Positions 1-19,000 of a stretch of 64,000 bases of DNA are shown piece after piece. Origin of the DNA: Apteryx mantelli (taxonomy: Eukaryota; Chordata; Aves; Apterygiformes; Apterygidae). The notes under the pieces were generated by a model that was not told the DNA's origin, made no database searches, and worked only from the letters and a program-made list of their open reading frames with translations. A program made the position numbers and the translations under genes. Every line of letters starts with the position of its first letter. Within the stretch, counting starts at the first letter, position 1. Where the stretch lies: positions 3,608,001 to 3,672,000 of the forward strand of contig NC_089990.1 in assembly GCF_036417845.1 (NCBI RefSeq), given 5' to 3'.

Positions 1-52
1 GCTGAGAAACAAATCCCATCTATTTGTCTGTAGAGCCCAGTCCTTCACTGAA

Positions 53-6834
<6,782 letters not shown>

Positions 6835-8155
6835 GCGACTGGATCTGTCCAAAGCAGGCGACCTCATCGGTGGGGAGGGAGGAGTCTGAGGCCTTGATGA
6901 AAAAGAGGACTGGCCATCTGGCAGCGGGGCCAGCAAGTTCCAAGCTCCTTTTCCGCTGTGTATATGAGCGAGAGGGTGTGTTTGCCCAGGGTGTGCCCTG
7001 TTTAGGTACCTCTCCTCATCCTGTTTTAAGGGTAGCCAGAGGAGAGGGGTGCCTGCCTGACTGCCCCTGCACTGGACTGCTCTGGGAAGCTGGACGCCTT
7101 GATGCCAATGGAAGTGGTATCTTCAGGGAGGTTGCAGCTCTTGGTGTCTCCATTTTCACTATGAGAAGGAGGAATATGCTTTCCCCCTCTCTTGTCCTGC
7201 CTCTTTCTTCCTTCTCTTCCAAGGTCAGAGCTGTTACCTGACAGTCGCAGAATGTGTTGATGCCCGTGAACTTGCCCAGTCATTGCCCATCTGAATGGGT
7301 TTGGCATGGGGACGGTTGAATCGGTTATTTTAAGGCCCCTGGTTTTAAGCTCACCATGTTCTTGGCTTGACCCTCAGCCAGCAGAGATCACATATTCTAC
7401 CAAAGGATATTCTTTGGTACTTTTTTAAGTTTATCATAAAAAGATTAGAACATAAAATTCCTGCTTTTTCGCTTTGTAGTGTGGGGACCTGCTTGTTAGT
7501 TGTGCTGTCTGTTCTGCAGACCCAGTGCCCCAGTGATGCTGCTGGAGCCTACCTCCTGCTGGCTTTTTGTGCTCTTCCATGCCCGACTGCTAGAATGGGA
7601 CTGCAGCGCGCTCAGCTGCCTTCCCTGTTTTTGGTATCTAATATGCTCCAGAGGCTGGAAATGGGGACACTGCTGGGGAGCAGGGCAAAGTGCCCAGGAA
7701 GCGGTGGGCCCATATGCTTCTCTAAAGGGCTGTCAGGACTGGAGGCCTTTGGGGCTGCAGCTTGGCCAAAGGCAGCTCTGTGAGGGGCACTAGGTGCGAA
7801 GCTTCAGCGGTTTCAGAATGACTTGTCCTAATTTCCTGTAGCTGGGGTGGCTCACTGGGAGCAGGAGGTCTCCTCCATCGCAGGAGTAGTGCTGAGCTGG
7901 GATTTCAGCCCTTTGGTGGGGCAGGATCTGGGCTGCTTTGTTCTGAGTTTCTATCCCTGCAGAGACCGTAGTGTTGTCTTAGCCCTGCTTTTGTCTGATT
8001 GTCTCTTTCCTGGTCTGCCTTTTCTCCCCTCCGAAGCTAGTGAGGCATGTGGACAGTGGGGCCAGCAGCTGGTGGCTGTCAGGAGCTGAGCAGAAAAAGT
8101 TGATTTTTATTTACTCCTTTTTTACATGAAAAATAAAACAACCCCTATTTTTCAG
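6835..8155 (+). other. DKC1: DKC1 3' UTR
   Basis: About 1.3 kb runs from the stop codon to just past the AATAAA at 8132-8137. No conserved coding frame was recognised. The 3' end is inferred from the signal; the true cleavage site is not visible. Confidence 0.7.
8132..8137 (+). promoter_or_regulatory. DKC1: DKC1 poly(A) signal
   Basis: A canonical AATAAA is followed within 30 nt by a G/T-rich stretch (CAGTGGGTGATTCTTCTTG). It is the only good signal on this strand before the MPP1 tail. Confidence 0.75.
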
Positions 8156-8639
8156 TGGGTGATTCTTCTTGCTCACCTGGCTCCTCTTGGAGGTCAGTGT
8201 TGCCAGGTCGGTTTGTGGGGAGGCAGTTAACACACACGCGCGCGCTGCTGAAGAGGTAGTGGCTGTCCCTTCCACGTGCCTCTGCGCTGCCTGCCCGAAG
8301 GAGCTACGGGCACGGAGCAGTGGTGGTGTCAGCCAGGGCTGTCACTGGAGGGGCCCTTGCTGCTGGTCAGGCCTGAAGCAGGGACTCCCCAGCGCTGAAC
8401 TAGAGGTGTTTGGAGGCTGCCCTCCCCGTGGGGAACACCCAGGGGGGCACAGGCCTGGAAGTTGGGTATTTTCTTTCCTTTGCCTGCGCTGGGGTGAGCT
8501 GTAGGAAGGGTTTGGCAGTGGCTGGAGAACCCATTTGGTCCTGGCCTGCCTTACCTGAGCGTGCCCAGCTCGGGGAGGTGGGAGCAGACCTTCAGCTGGG
8601 AGCAAGGGCTCAGCCTAAGATGCGAAACACAAGTCGTGG

Positions 8640-9842
8640 CAATGTTTCAGCACACGTTTATTGCTGCTCGTTGTTTCCCTGCAGTGGATCAGAACAAAGG
8701 TCCCTATTGCACGTTAACAGATTTTATTTTTGGCATCCTTAAAAGAATTGCACAAGGCTTCTTAACCCCCTTCCCCTCTCCCACTGCCGACTGCTGAACA
8801 CGCAAATGAGATCCTTTCTCCAAAACGATGGCTATGGTTTGCCCAGGAGCCACGGTTAAGCTTCCTGGACACGGTCAGGCTGGGACTTGTGCGTCAGTAC
8901 ATTCCTGCATAAGAAGGAATCCCGTTGTGTGGGTGGCTTTTACGTTTGCATACAGTGTGCGAGACACCCTAGACTCTGGAAAACATGCCTGGATGATCTT
9001 TGTAGAGACACTGTTTCTACTGCATGCAATGGATAATTTACTGGCTCTAATTTACTTAATGAACTGTCCCTCTGGGGTTGGTCTCTGGGACTTACTCAGC
9101 TGCTGCTGAATTTCTGTCCAGCCTATAACAATTGGAGTTGCACAGTGAGAATTGAAATACAGGGCGTTTTTACAAGTTACAGTTGCACAGGGTGAGTCAG
9201 AAACCCCAAACCCGAACGCGGGGGGGGAGCCCTGCCTGGTGAAAGCATGCTCCAAGCCTCCCTTGTCGAATCCACGTTCACCCCTTCTCTGGTCTTCCCC
9301 GTTTGTGAGGGGAAACCCTTGTAGGTAGGAGCTCTGGTGCAGTCCGTGAGAAGCCTCCCGAGCTGTGGGCTTCCCTGAAGCCTTACAAACATGAGCCAGG
9401 CTTTCAAAGTGTGTGTGGTGCACAGTTTGCGCACCCTCAATGGCAGAGGATGTCTTCCTAGGAGGCCCTTGTGCTACAGCTTGCCTCAGGACTGATGCAG
9501 AGACCAAGATCAGCTGGGTGCTACAGCAGGATTGTGCTTTTTCGCCCGCCTGGCGAGGCGGGGAGCTGTGCTCTGAGCTAGGGGGATGCCGTGGGCCCTG
9601 CTGTCGCCTGTAACTTAGCACTGGCGTTTCATCCCTTGGGCAGGCTCCGTCCTGCGTTCCCCCAGGAGAGGAGATCTGCAGACCCTGTGTGCGATGGATC
9701 GATTGAGACCGTGTCCATGAAACGGCGGAGGCGGGGAGTTGTGTTGGGCTGTGTGTCGATCGGGGAAGCTGAGGAGAAGGTTTCTCTTCTCCCCGTTTCT
9801 GCAGGCTGGGTTGATGGGAAGCGGCTGGGGTCGGACGCGCTC
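8640..9842 (-). other. MPP1: MPP1 3' UTR
   Basis: It runs from after the TGA (9843-9845) to the AATAAA pair at 8723 and 8657. No coding signal was recognised. It ends about 500 bp from the inferred DKC1 3' end. Confidence 0.65.
8657..8662 (-). promoter_or_regulatory. MPP1: MPP1 distal poly(A) signal
   Basis: AATAAA on the minus strand, about 1.2 kb after the MPP1 stop. A second AATAAA lies at 8723-8728, so two nearby cleavage sites are possible. Confidence 0.65.
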
Positions 9843-10019
9843 TCAGTACACCCAGGAGACGGGCACCCACTGCGGGGAGCTGCAGGCCTGCTCAAAGGCT
9901 TCCTGCAGCAGCTTGAGGCTTTCATCCACCCCGTTGTTGACTAGTGACAGGTCAAAGTAGTGTGCGTATCGGCTCCGGATGCTCTCTGAATCCTTCCGGA
10001 GCTGCTGCAAAGCCTCTGA
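9843..10019 (-). CDS. MPP1: MPP1 exon 12 (last): end of GUK domain
   Basis: The acceptor is TTCTTGCAG. It encodes [20 protein letters not shown] and [12 protein letters not shown], and ends [11 protein letters not shown]. Confidence 0.97.
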   Translation of the reverse strand, partial: SEALQQLRKDSESIRSRYAHYFDLSLVNNGVDESLKLLQEAFEQACSSPQWVPVSWVY

Positions 10020-13000
10020 CTGCAAGAAACGGGAGAGAGTGCTCAGAAGACCAGGCAGGGGAGGAATTGCGCAGCTCACCCCGACAGACAAGCTTCCTCT
10101 CACCCACAAAACATCTAATCCAACCTGTTGCTCATTATCAGAGCACAGAGTATCCCTGCATCTCTCCTGACAGGCTGAGCGCGCTGCTGCGTCTCCCAGG
10201 AGTAGGTGTCTGTGGGTTTCTGCTAGACTTTTAGGCGACGCTGTGAGCATCAGGTTACCTGCTAGAGCGAGGCTAGCTCTGCTTGGCCTCGTGCTCATCT
10301 TTAGGATGTTTTGTAGAGCTCCCTAGGGCGAGAAGGTTCACCCAGCAGCAGGCTGCTCGTGGCTACCGCTGCACGGCGCAGCCAGCTCAAGGCCTGAGGC
10401 TGGTTTGAGGGTACAGTTGCTGCAAGGTGGTCCCTTCCCCTGGCTTGCGGCCAGAACGGAGCTTGCTGGCAGGGCTGTCCCCGTCGCCCCCAGCCCACTG
10501 CTGTCTCTTCCTCCACAGACCCTTTAACTGGGCAGCAAGCGCCTTTCTCCTGGGGTGCTGGGGCTGCGCAGGCTCCGCGCTGGGCCGGGGTGCTGCTCCT
10601 GGGTGTGAGCAGCAGCCAGGGTGGCCCTGGGTGCAGGGATGGGGAGCTCAGCTCGGGAAAGCCGCCTGCCCCCTCCCGCCCATGTGGCTCATCTCCTGCA
10701 GCCCAGCAGCTAGCAGGGGTGCCCCGGCAGCAGGGTCCTCGGCGTGGTTAATGCCCTCAACGGGGAAGTCCAGACCGATTTGCATTCATCTCTAGCGGAG
10801 CTTGAAACACGTGCGGCTCCGTGTGTCTGGGGGGAGCTGAGCCCGGGATGACGTGATCGCTGCAGCTCTGCTGTTTGTTGCTCAGCAGCTATCGTTGGGG
10901 GGGGGAGGAGAGCGATAAACAGTTTGCCTGGGTCATCCGAGCTCTGCTAGGTCACGCTTTGGCCCTGCTCTGTCCCTTCTAGTAAGCCGATACCCGAGCC
11001 GTGCCAGATGGCTAAACATAGCGCGTGCATCAGCCGGGCTGGCCCTGCCCACTGCGGCAGCAGGTGATTCCTCTCTCTGGGGCCACAAGCGGCACTCGGT
11101 CACGGGGCTCTTCTCCCGCCGGTTCACCGCTCCCTGGGGAGGTCAGCCCTCGCCGGCAGTGTCAGCCGGGCTGCGGCGTGTCGGGGGAGGCAGCAACAGC
11201 GGGAAGCGGCTGCGGCTGCCAGCCTGCCGCGGGGAGCGCGGTGCTGCATGAGTTAACAGCAGCGTCAGTGCCGCTTTCGTCCTGATTTTGGAGGAATTAG
11301 CATCTTAATGAGCCGAAGAATGGAATGAGCTGCTGTTTGCATGTGCCGGTTGCATAGCTGATGGCAGGGGAATTAGCTCTCCTGCTGCTGCGGCTGGAGA
11401 CGGGGCCCCTGGGTGCTGAGCTGTGCACCCAGCCGCATGCTAGCAGCCGATGATGCTACAGGAGCAAGGCTTGCTGCGGGGAGCGGAAATCAGGGGAGCA
11501 TCTAGGGCTGCAGGAGTCTCCGATTCCTATTTCTCGGGCTTGGGCTGCTGAAGTTGCCCTGTTCTCAAAAATCAGTGTAGAGAAGGAGGAGGAAGCTGCT
11601 CCTGGTTATGGAGCAGGGAGAGCCCTGGGCTGCTGTTTGGCTTCTCCCCCCTGCCTTAAGACATGGTGTTTGGGGACAGGTTAAGCCTGGCAGAAGGGGG
11701 ACACAGCCGTAGCCTCGTGGCAGTGCGCCGCTCACCTGCTCCGCCTTGTCCGTCGGGGCAATGAAGACTATGAACGGGGAAAGCTCGGCCGTGCGGACGA
11801 TCTTCAGGGTCTGCGGAGAGAGCGCGTGGAGTTACCGGAGCGCGGCCGATCCTCGGGGCAGGAGCGAGCGCTGCCGGCTGGCTGCTGCCCCTCCTGCCCC
11901 ACGCTGCGTGGTGCGGGGCTGTCCGCCGTCCCCCAGCTGGGGCGTGAGGGTGGGCTAAGGGGGGGCAGCACCTCGTCTGGGGCTGTGGGCTCCGGGGGTG
12001 GACTCCTGAGCCAGGGGGCGAGCGGGTGATGCTGGGGCAGGAGTCCTGGCATGGGTCCCTCACCGTACCCATGTCCTGGGACCAGCGGTGCCCCCCCCCC
12101 AGCACTCCCTGGCCTTTCGCTGTCACTTTGCGAGGGACGGGTGGGCAGCCTGCTGGAGAAGGTGGCCAGCACAAGGTAGTTGGAGCCAGGGCAGCTTCAG
12201 TCCTGCCTGGCCATCCCCGTGCTCCCTACCTGGGGCTCGATGTCCAAAATGGCAACTTTGTCCTGCTGGTGGATCTTGTGCACCGTCTCGAACTTGGTGC
12301 CAAACATGTTTCCCTGGTAGCTTCCGAACTCCAAGAACTCATTGGCTGAGATGTCCCGGGTCATCTCTTCAGTGGAGACAAAGTAGTAGTCCTTCCCGTC
12401 CACCTCGTTCTTCTTCTGGGGACGTGTGGTGTCTGGGGAGGGAAGGAAATGCCTGGTGCCCTCAGACGGGTGCTGGCCCCCAGGAAGGACCTGGGGATGG
12501 ACTGGAGTGGCTGCTGCCGCAGAGCACCCCTTGGGTGGCCTCTGCTCCGGGTGACCAGGGCAGGGGAGCAGGTCTCATGTTCGCATGCTGAGCGCTGGGG
12601 CTGGGGCAAGGAATAGCAGAGAGGACCCCGGTACCTCCAACATGAGGCTACTAGTTCCCTTTTAACTCCTTCCTGCTTGGGATGAGAAGGCAACTCATCC
12701 CTGCTCAGCCAGCCCCAGGAGAGCCATCTAGGCACTGCAGCCTTGCGCTGGGACGTGAAGACCAAGGTGTCTCTGCAACATGGGTGGTTGCAGCCTTGGG
12801 GCTATCTGCTGGCTATGTCCAGGCAGCAGGGAAGGGGCCCTGCGGTGGCCTGCGTGGTGGCCTCTGCTGTGGGGGGCTTGGGAAGTGCTGGAGGAACGTC
12901 TTCCCCACCTCCTGTCTCATCTGCTGTCAGAAGGTCCTGGCTGTGCTGGGCCTTGCTGGCTCAGGAAGGAGGAGGTGAGGGGAAACCTGCCGTGTGCTCT

Positions 13001-16000
13001 GCCCCGGGGGGGGGGGGGGGTGCCGGGGCAGGGCCGCGCGCCCCTCGCCCCAGCGTGGTTACTCACACGGGGCTGGGTACATGAACTTCTCCGGGTTGTT
13101 GCTGAGCAGAGCGTTCTTGATGTGGCTGCGACCCACGCCACTGGCCCCTGCGCGGAAGGGGAGACGAACGCTGGAGCTGGGCTCAGAGGAGGCCAGGGCC
13201 CCCCTGCAGCCCTCCGTCCGAGGGAAGGTGCAGAGCTCTCCGGGGCCTGGCCTGGGATCTGCTTTGGGCAGGACAATGCTGCCCTGGCCTGCGTTCAGCC
13301 CTGGTTCCCCAAGGGACCATGACGCAGAGCCCCGCCACGCTGCGGGAGGACGCGCGGGGCAGGACCTACCTATGAGCACCAGCGTCTTCCTCTTGAAAGC
13401 AGGCAGCCTTACCACCTCTTCGTAGGACACCACATCCAGCTGGTCAAAAACTGGGGCAGAGGACAGAGAGGGCGGTCAGGGCGGGCTTGCCCCCAACAGC
13501 AGGACCATGTGTGTGTGTGTTGGACTGATCCTTTGGCAAAATCTAGGGAGCAACGAGGGCTGTGAGCGAAGCCCTGGCTGGCTCCTCTGGGAGCAGAGCC
13601 CCGGCATCAGCAGGCATCAGTAAGTGGCTTGTGGAGGGGCTGCTGAGAAGTTGGTCCAACAGGCCCAGAAGGAGAAGCCAGAGCTTTTCTCACCCAGTAA
13701 TTCTGCTCAGCCCAGTAGGAACTGGGAGCAGGGGGTGGGGAGGCAGCGGGAAGCTGCAAAGAACTTGTTGCTGGGGGAGCTTTATTTATCCGGCTGATTT
13801 ATGGCCCTGTTTGTCAGCGCTTGGAGCTGCTGGGTGGGCTAGGAGCCAGCACGTCCTCAGGTCGGCGCCTTCGCTGGCGCGGTGCTTAGCACGGTCCTGT
13901 TACGGGGCATTGACGCGGGCGCCCGACGGGCACGCTCGCCGCCGAACCAGGGACGCTGCTTGGTGGCCGCGGGGAGCCGTTCTGGCCGCTTCCCGCAGCG
14001 CTGAGCAGTGGCGAGGCCAAGGTTTGCCCTGCCTTCAGCAGCCGGCGGGATTTGGTAGCCCAGGAGCTCCCTTTCCCGAGGCTGCGGTGCCGGGGAGGCA
14101 CTGGAGGAGAGCAGGGGAGCTGGCGGCGCTTGACGCCCGACGCCCGCGCTCCGCTGGCCCCGGGCACCGCCGTGCAGCCCGGGCGCCGCGGTCGTGCCAG
14201 CGTGTTCTCGTAACGGGGACGTGGCAGAGGGGAGGATGAGCCCTCTGGAGAAGGGACCCCCCCTCCCCAAAAGGCTGCCAGCCCTGGGGTCCCACTGCCA
14301 GCGCAGCTGAGCCTTTCGGTTTAACCCCCCGGGGGAGACCTGCCTCTGCCCAGACGCAGGGGTGACGGCCAGGGCTGTCGATGGCGCCCGGCTCGCGCTT
14401 ACTTGAGCTGTGCTTGGCCAGGTATTTATCTTTGCACTTCTTTTTCTTCCCAAAGGGGCTGCAGCTCTGGGCTTCGCTCTGACTGGACTGGGTGACGCTC
14501 GCCACGCGCCTGCCGAGAGAGGAGGACACCACCGTGGCCCGCGTGCCGCCCTGCAGCCCCGGGGAGCAGCGGGATCGTCCCTCGGGCGCGCGAGGGCAAG
14601 AGGAGCAGGACGAGCGCTGGGGCAGGTGAAGTTCACCCTGGGGCGGCTGAAGGGATGCCTGCCTCCTTTTCCCAGCGGTGACACCAGGGTTACCCGACAC
14701 GGTCACAGTCCTTTCAGCGTACGCTCACTGGTGGGTGGGTGGGTGTGCGGCCCCCCAAATCCAGCGATCTAGCCAAATCCAGCGACCGTACCCTCATGGG
14801 GCTGGTGGATCAAGCTGGCCACGGTGAGACAGCCCAAGCACCCCTACCTCCTGCCACCCTGCGGCACAAACCCAACGCTCGCCATGCACAGAAAAGCATC
14901 TCCACACCGACCCTCAGACATGGCCCTGCGATGGAGATCCAGCTGCCAGGCCCAGGGACGCATCTGGGGCAGGGGCACGGCTGTACTGAGCCTAGCGCCT
15001 GGGCCTGGACCAAGATTCCCTGCCCGGAAGCCTACCATTCCTGCAGCTCCGGAGAGGGGATGAGGCCTGCCGACTCGGTACAGGACCCTTCCACGCGGCC
15101 CTGCCACCAGTTGCTGTCGTCCTTGTTTATGATCTGAATGACGTCGCCGGTCTGGAACTTCAGCCCCGCTTCCTTGCAGGGGATCAGGTTGTCCTTTTTG
15201 GGGTCGTAGTCAAACTGGGCCCTCATGAACATCTGCAAGAGAGAGGGCCAGGGTCAGCAGGGCTCTGCTGGGCGGCTGGGCTTGGCCACATCACGTCCCG
15301 CAACGGCAAACGCGCGGCCCGGGCTCAGGGCACAAGGCCCCTGCTCTGGAAGCCCCCCAGCACCAGGTGCTTTCCGGGTCCCGCAAGGCTGGCCAGGGAG
15401 TGCGTGTATATGGGACTGAGGACCAGTTGCATCCCTCCTACCCTGCCTTCTGCCCCTTTTCCGAGTCCCCCAAGCTCTATAAGGAGCAAAGAAGACATAT
15501 ACGAGGCTTTGGAGGCAGCTCTTGGGCATAGAGCTGCAGTGAGACCTCCCAGCAGGTGAGGCAGGCAGGAAGACAGCTGCTGCCTCCATGTAGGGTTGCA
15601 TGTCCCAGAGCTGGTGCTCAAGCCCTGAGCACGTAGCCCCCCTTCAGTCCCCCCGAGGCCAGCGCTGGCGAGCTGAGCCATCCGGCAGCAAGAGCAGGGG
15701 AAGGCTGCAGCAGCAGCACGGCTGGGCACCCAGACCGGCGTGGTGCACAGCAGCTGTGCTCCATGATGGGGTGAGCGTGGAGGCCCGTCACAGCTGTGCA
15801 ACCTGCAGTCCCTGCGCCCCGGGGCCCTTGGGGAAGGCCACGTCTCCAGCCCCAGCTGCCTCACCCTGGCCTCTGCCAAGCGCCACGCGCCCCCCCTGCA
15901 TGGCGTGGGGGGCTTCAGCTCTCCAAGGCTGCAGTGTTGTGCCTGGCATCTTCAGGATCAGCTACTCTTACAGAGTTAAATTCATCACAGTTGCAACTGG

Positions 16001-19000
16001 AAATGAGCTGCTGATGCTTCCTAGGTCACTGTGCCACCCTCCTGCGGCTGGGAAAGCCCTGGGGCCCAGGAAGGTGTGAGAAAGTGGCCTTTCCCCATCC
16101 CTCCTCCTTGCAGCTCCTCGGGAGGGAGCCTGGAGCACCTGCTTCCACTGGAGCAGCCCAATGCCGCTGCCTTCCGCCCTCAGGGCCCTCCCAAAGCTGG
16201 CAGGCACCTCCAGGCTCTCGCTGCCCCGGAGCAGCTTTGCAAAGCCAGCAGAGAAATGCCTCGTGGCTCTCACGCATGGACTTTGTTTTCCAGGAAGGTT
16301 GTTCAGGAAGAACAGACCGTCACAGAGCAACAGGATGGATGAGAGTCACCCCTCGCTGGGAGGAGGGCAGACAACGCGCACGGCTTCCAGGGCTCACCGC
16401 CACCAGCGTTTTCTGCACTGCTGCTGGTTCTCAGTGCCTGGATGAACAGGTCGTTGGCTGAAATGCTGCCGCAATTTGCCTCTGGCCTGTGCACCAGGCA
16501 GGATAAGGCCAAGTCAGCAGGTCAGGACTAAGACAGAGGCAAGGCCAAGACAGGGTATGGAGGAAAAGAGGACAGGGCGTGAAAGCCAGTGTTCAGGGGA
16601 CAGGCAGGCCATGGCTAAGCATAGTCCTGGCACTGCCCTTCTCCTGGAGCTTTTGTCCTATGGGCCCAAGCCTGCCAGAAGGTGCTGGGAGCCTGCAGTC
16701 ACGGTGCAGAGTCCTTTGGGCTCTTCTACAAGCCAAAGGTGCTCCCTGTTGTGTTTGAGGCTTTTGTATTAGTTTGGCACGTGCTGGGCACGATGCACCC
16801 AACCCATGGAGAGTGCAGGGGCATCGGAGCCCCCGGTGCTGCCCGGCGGTCGTGCCACAGGAGCCTGTCTGCGAGGGAAGCAGCCTCAGCGGACCTACGC
16901 TCAAGGGAAGCCTGCATTTGCGTGAGCACGACCATGGCAAGTTATTTATCCCAGAAATGCGGCACATCATAGCAGCTGGGCAAAGGAGGTCACGCTTGGG
17001 TGATGTCCGTGCCCCATCCTCAGATGGACAGAGAGCTGTAACGGGCAGGGTCTAGGAAGTCTTGCTCCCTGGGTAGGACAGACAACACTGTCCTTCTTAA
17101 AACATGATTTCCCACACAGTGTCCTTCTTTGACGGTGCTGCTGTGGCCTGCAGGAAGCATCGGGCCAGCAGGACATGACCCTGGTTCCCTTTTGCTGCCA
17201 GAAAAACCACAGCTGAAGCTGTGACACCTCTCACCAGGGCTCTCCTTCCAGGATCAGTCCAGCCACCTCCTCTGGACCTGCGCTTGCTTTGAAAGCGCTC
17301 TCCAGTGCCCAGGAAGCTGGTCTGCCAGCACAAACACACGCGGGACGCGCAGTGAGCACGGCCGGGCACCGGCATGGAGACCTCCGCTCCCGCAGCCCTG
17401 CTACCCAAGCCAGGCACAGCTAGTTCACGCTGCTCTTGAAAAGATCCTCCCTTACACGATTTGAGAGCCAGCCTCAAACCCTTCCAGCCATTGCCCGAGT
17501 ACCGCAAGGGCCAAATCCAGCTCCACGTGCGCACTATTTGCCTGCCCCCTCGCTGGGGCCTGAAGGGCAGATGCTGAGCAGGCTCCTGTGCAGGAAGCGC
17601 CCCCCCCCCCACCCCATATTTAAAGTCAAAAACCTGCGGTTTGCATCCAGGCCCAGTTTGGAGGTGACTGTGACGGACCTGAGGGATCCTCCCAAACACG
17701 ATGGCCCCAAAGAGGCCCTCGGCTGGCCTCGAAGTGGCCGGCTGCCAGGCTGGGGGGGGCCCGGCAGGGGTGCAGCCTCTGCCTGGGGGAGCACGGCGCT
17801 GGCACCCGCGCTGTCCTGCCCGTCGGGCCGTGCAGTGAAGGTCCCAATCAACAAGCAAAAGCCAAAGTTGCTCCACTCCTGGCACTGGACTGCGACAAGC
17901 AGCCACTCGGGGAGCCCCCGAGCTGCGGTTCCCGGGGACGGACGCCACCACAGTCCTGGACGCTCAAGCGGGACGACAACTGTCCTTGCTGAGGAGTTTG
18001 TCCCTGCGTCATGCCCGGAGCGCGGCGCCAGCCGGGCCAAGCCAGCAACCCCACGTCCTTGTTTTCCAGCGGTAGCTTTTCCCCGGGTGCTGAGCCAATT
18101 GCAGCTGGCCGGGACAGGCCCGGGAGGACAGCCGGTGAGGAAGGGCAGACGCAGGCCAGCGCTTACTGAACAAACACGTGCAAGGTTGTCTGAGGTGGAA
18201 CGGGGACACCGGAGCGTGAGAGAGAAATGGAGGCGGTTCTCAGTCTCGGCCGAGCTCAGAGACTTTGGCACTTTGCGTAAGGGACTACGGACGAAAGGAA
18301 GGGGGATTGCCCCAGCGCATCCCAGCCCCGTCCTTGCGCCAGGGTCCTGCCCCCACCCTGTATCCCGGGCTCCTCTCCCATTCCCGCCTGTCCTCGTCCT
18401 CGCGGAGGGGCTGTGCCCGGGGGCAGGACAGCGTCCCAGCGCCGCGCGGCGAAGCGAGCCCTCCCCACCATCCTAAACCGAGCGCTCGGGCAACCCCTTT
18501 GACCACAGGAGGGAGCAGACAGCAGGGCGTCGAGGGCAAAGCCGGCGGGTCCCCGTGCTGCGCGTACGGGATCCCCCCACCCTCGCAAGGGCGGCAGGTT
18601 GGAGGAGCTGCCTCCCTCCTCCCCGGCGCTTCCTTCCTCCCGCTCGCTCGCGAGCTGGCGGCAGCCGGAGCTACGTCACCGCTCCCCGCGCGACGTGCCG
18701 GCCGTGAGCGACGGCGCGGGAGCGGCGCGAGCCGAGGGCTGCGTCTGCAGGCACCGCTGCGACCTCCGAGCCGGGATGTGGCTACGGGGCTCCGCCACGG
18801 CAGCGGCTCCGAGGGCGGCAGGAAACTCCCTCGCGCTTCCTGGCGCGCACGCGCTGCCGCTTCTCGCACCACCAGACGCCGCACGCAAAGCGCCGCTGGG
18901 CTCTTTCTTTGAAAGGCGGCCAGGTTTCTACATGCACCTCGGGTGAACACGTCCGTGGCAGGGCCAAACTCCGCTCTTGGTTGCACCGGGGCAAACACAG

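Noticed and set aside
17436-18476. 346-codon plus-strand open frame in MPP1 intron 5
   Set aside because: Same reasons; a frame of similar length is open on the opposite strand, as expected for GC-rich noncoding DNA.
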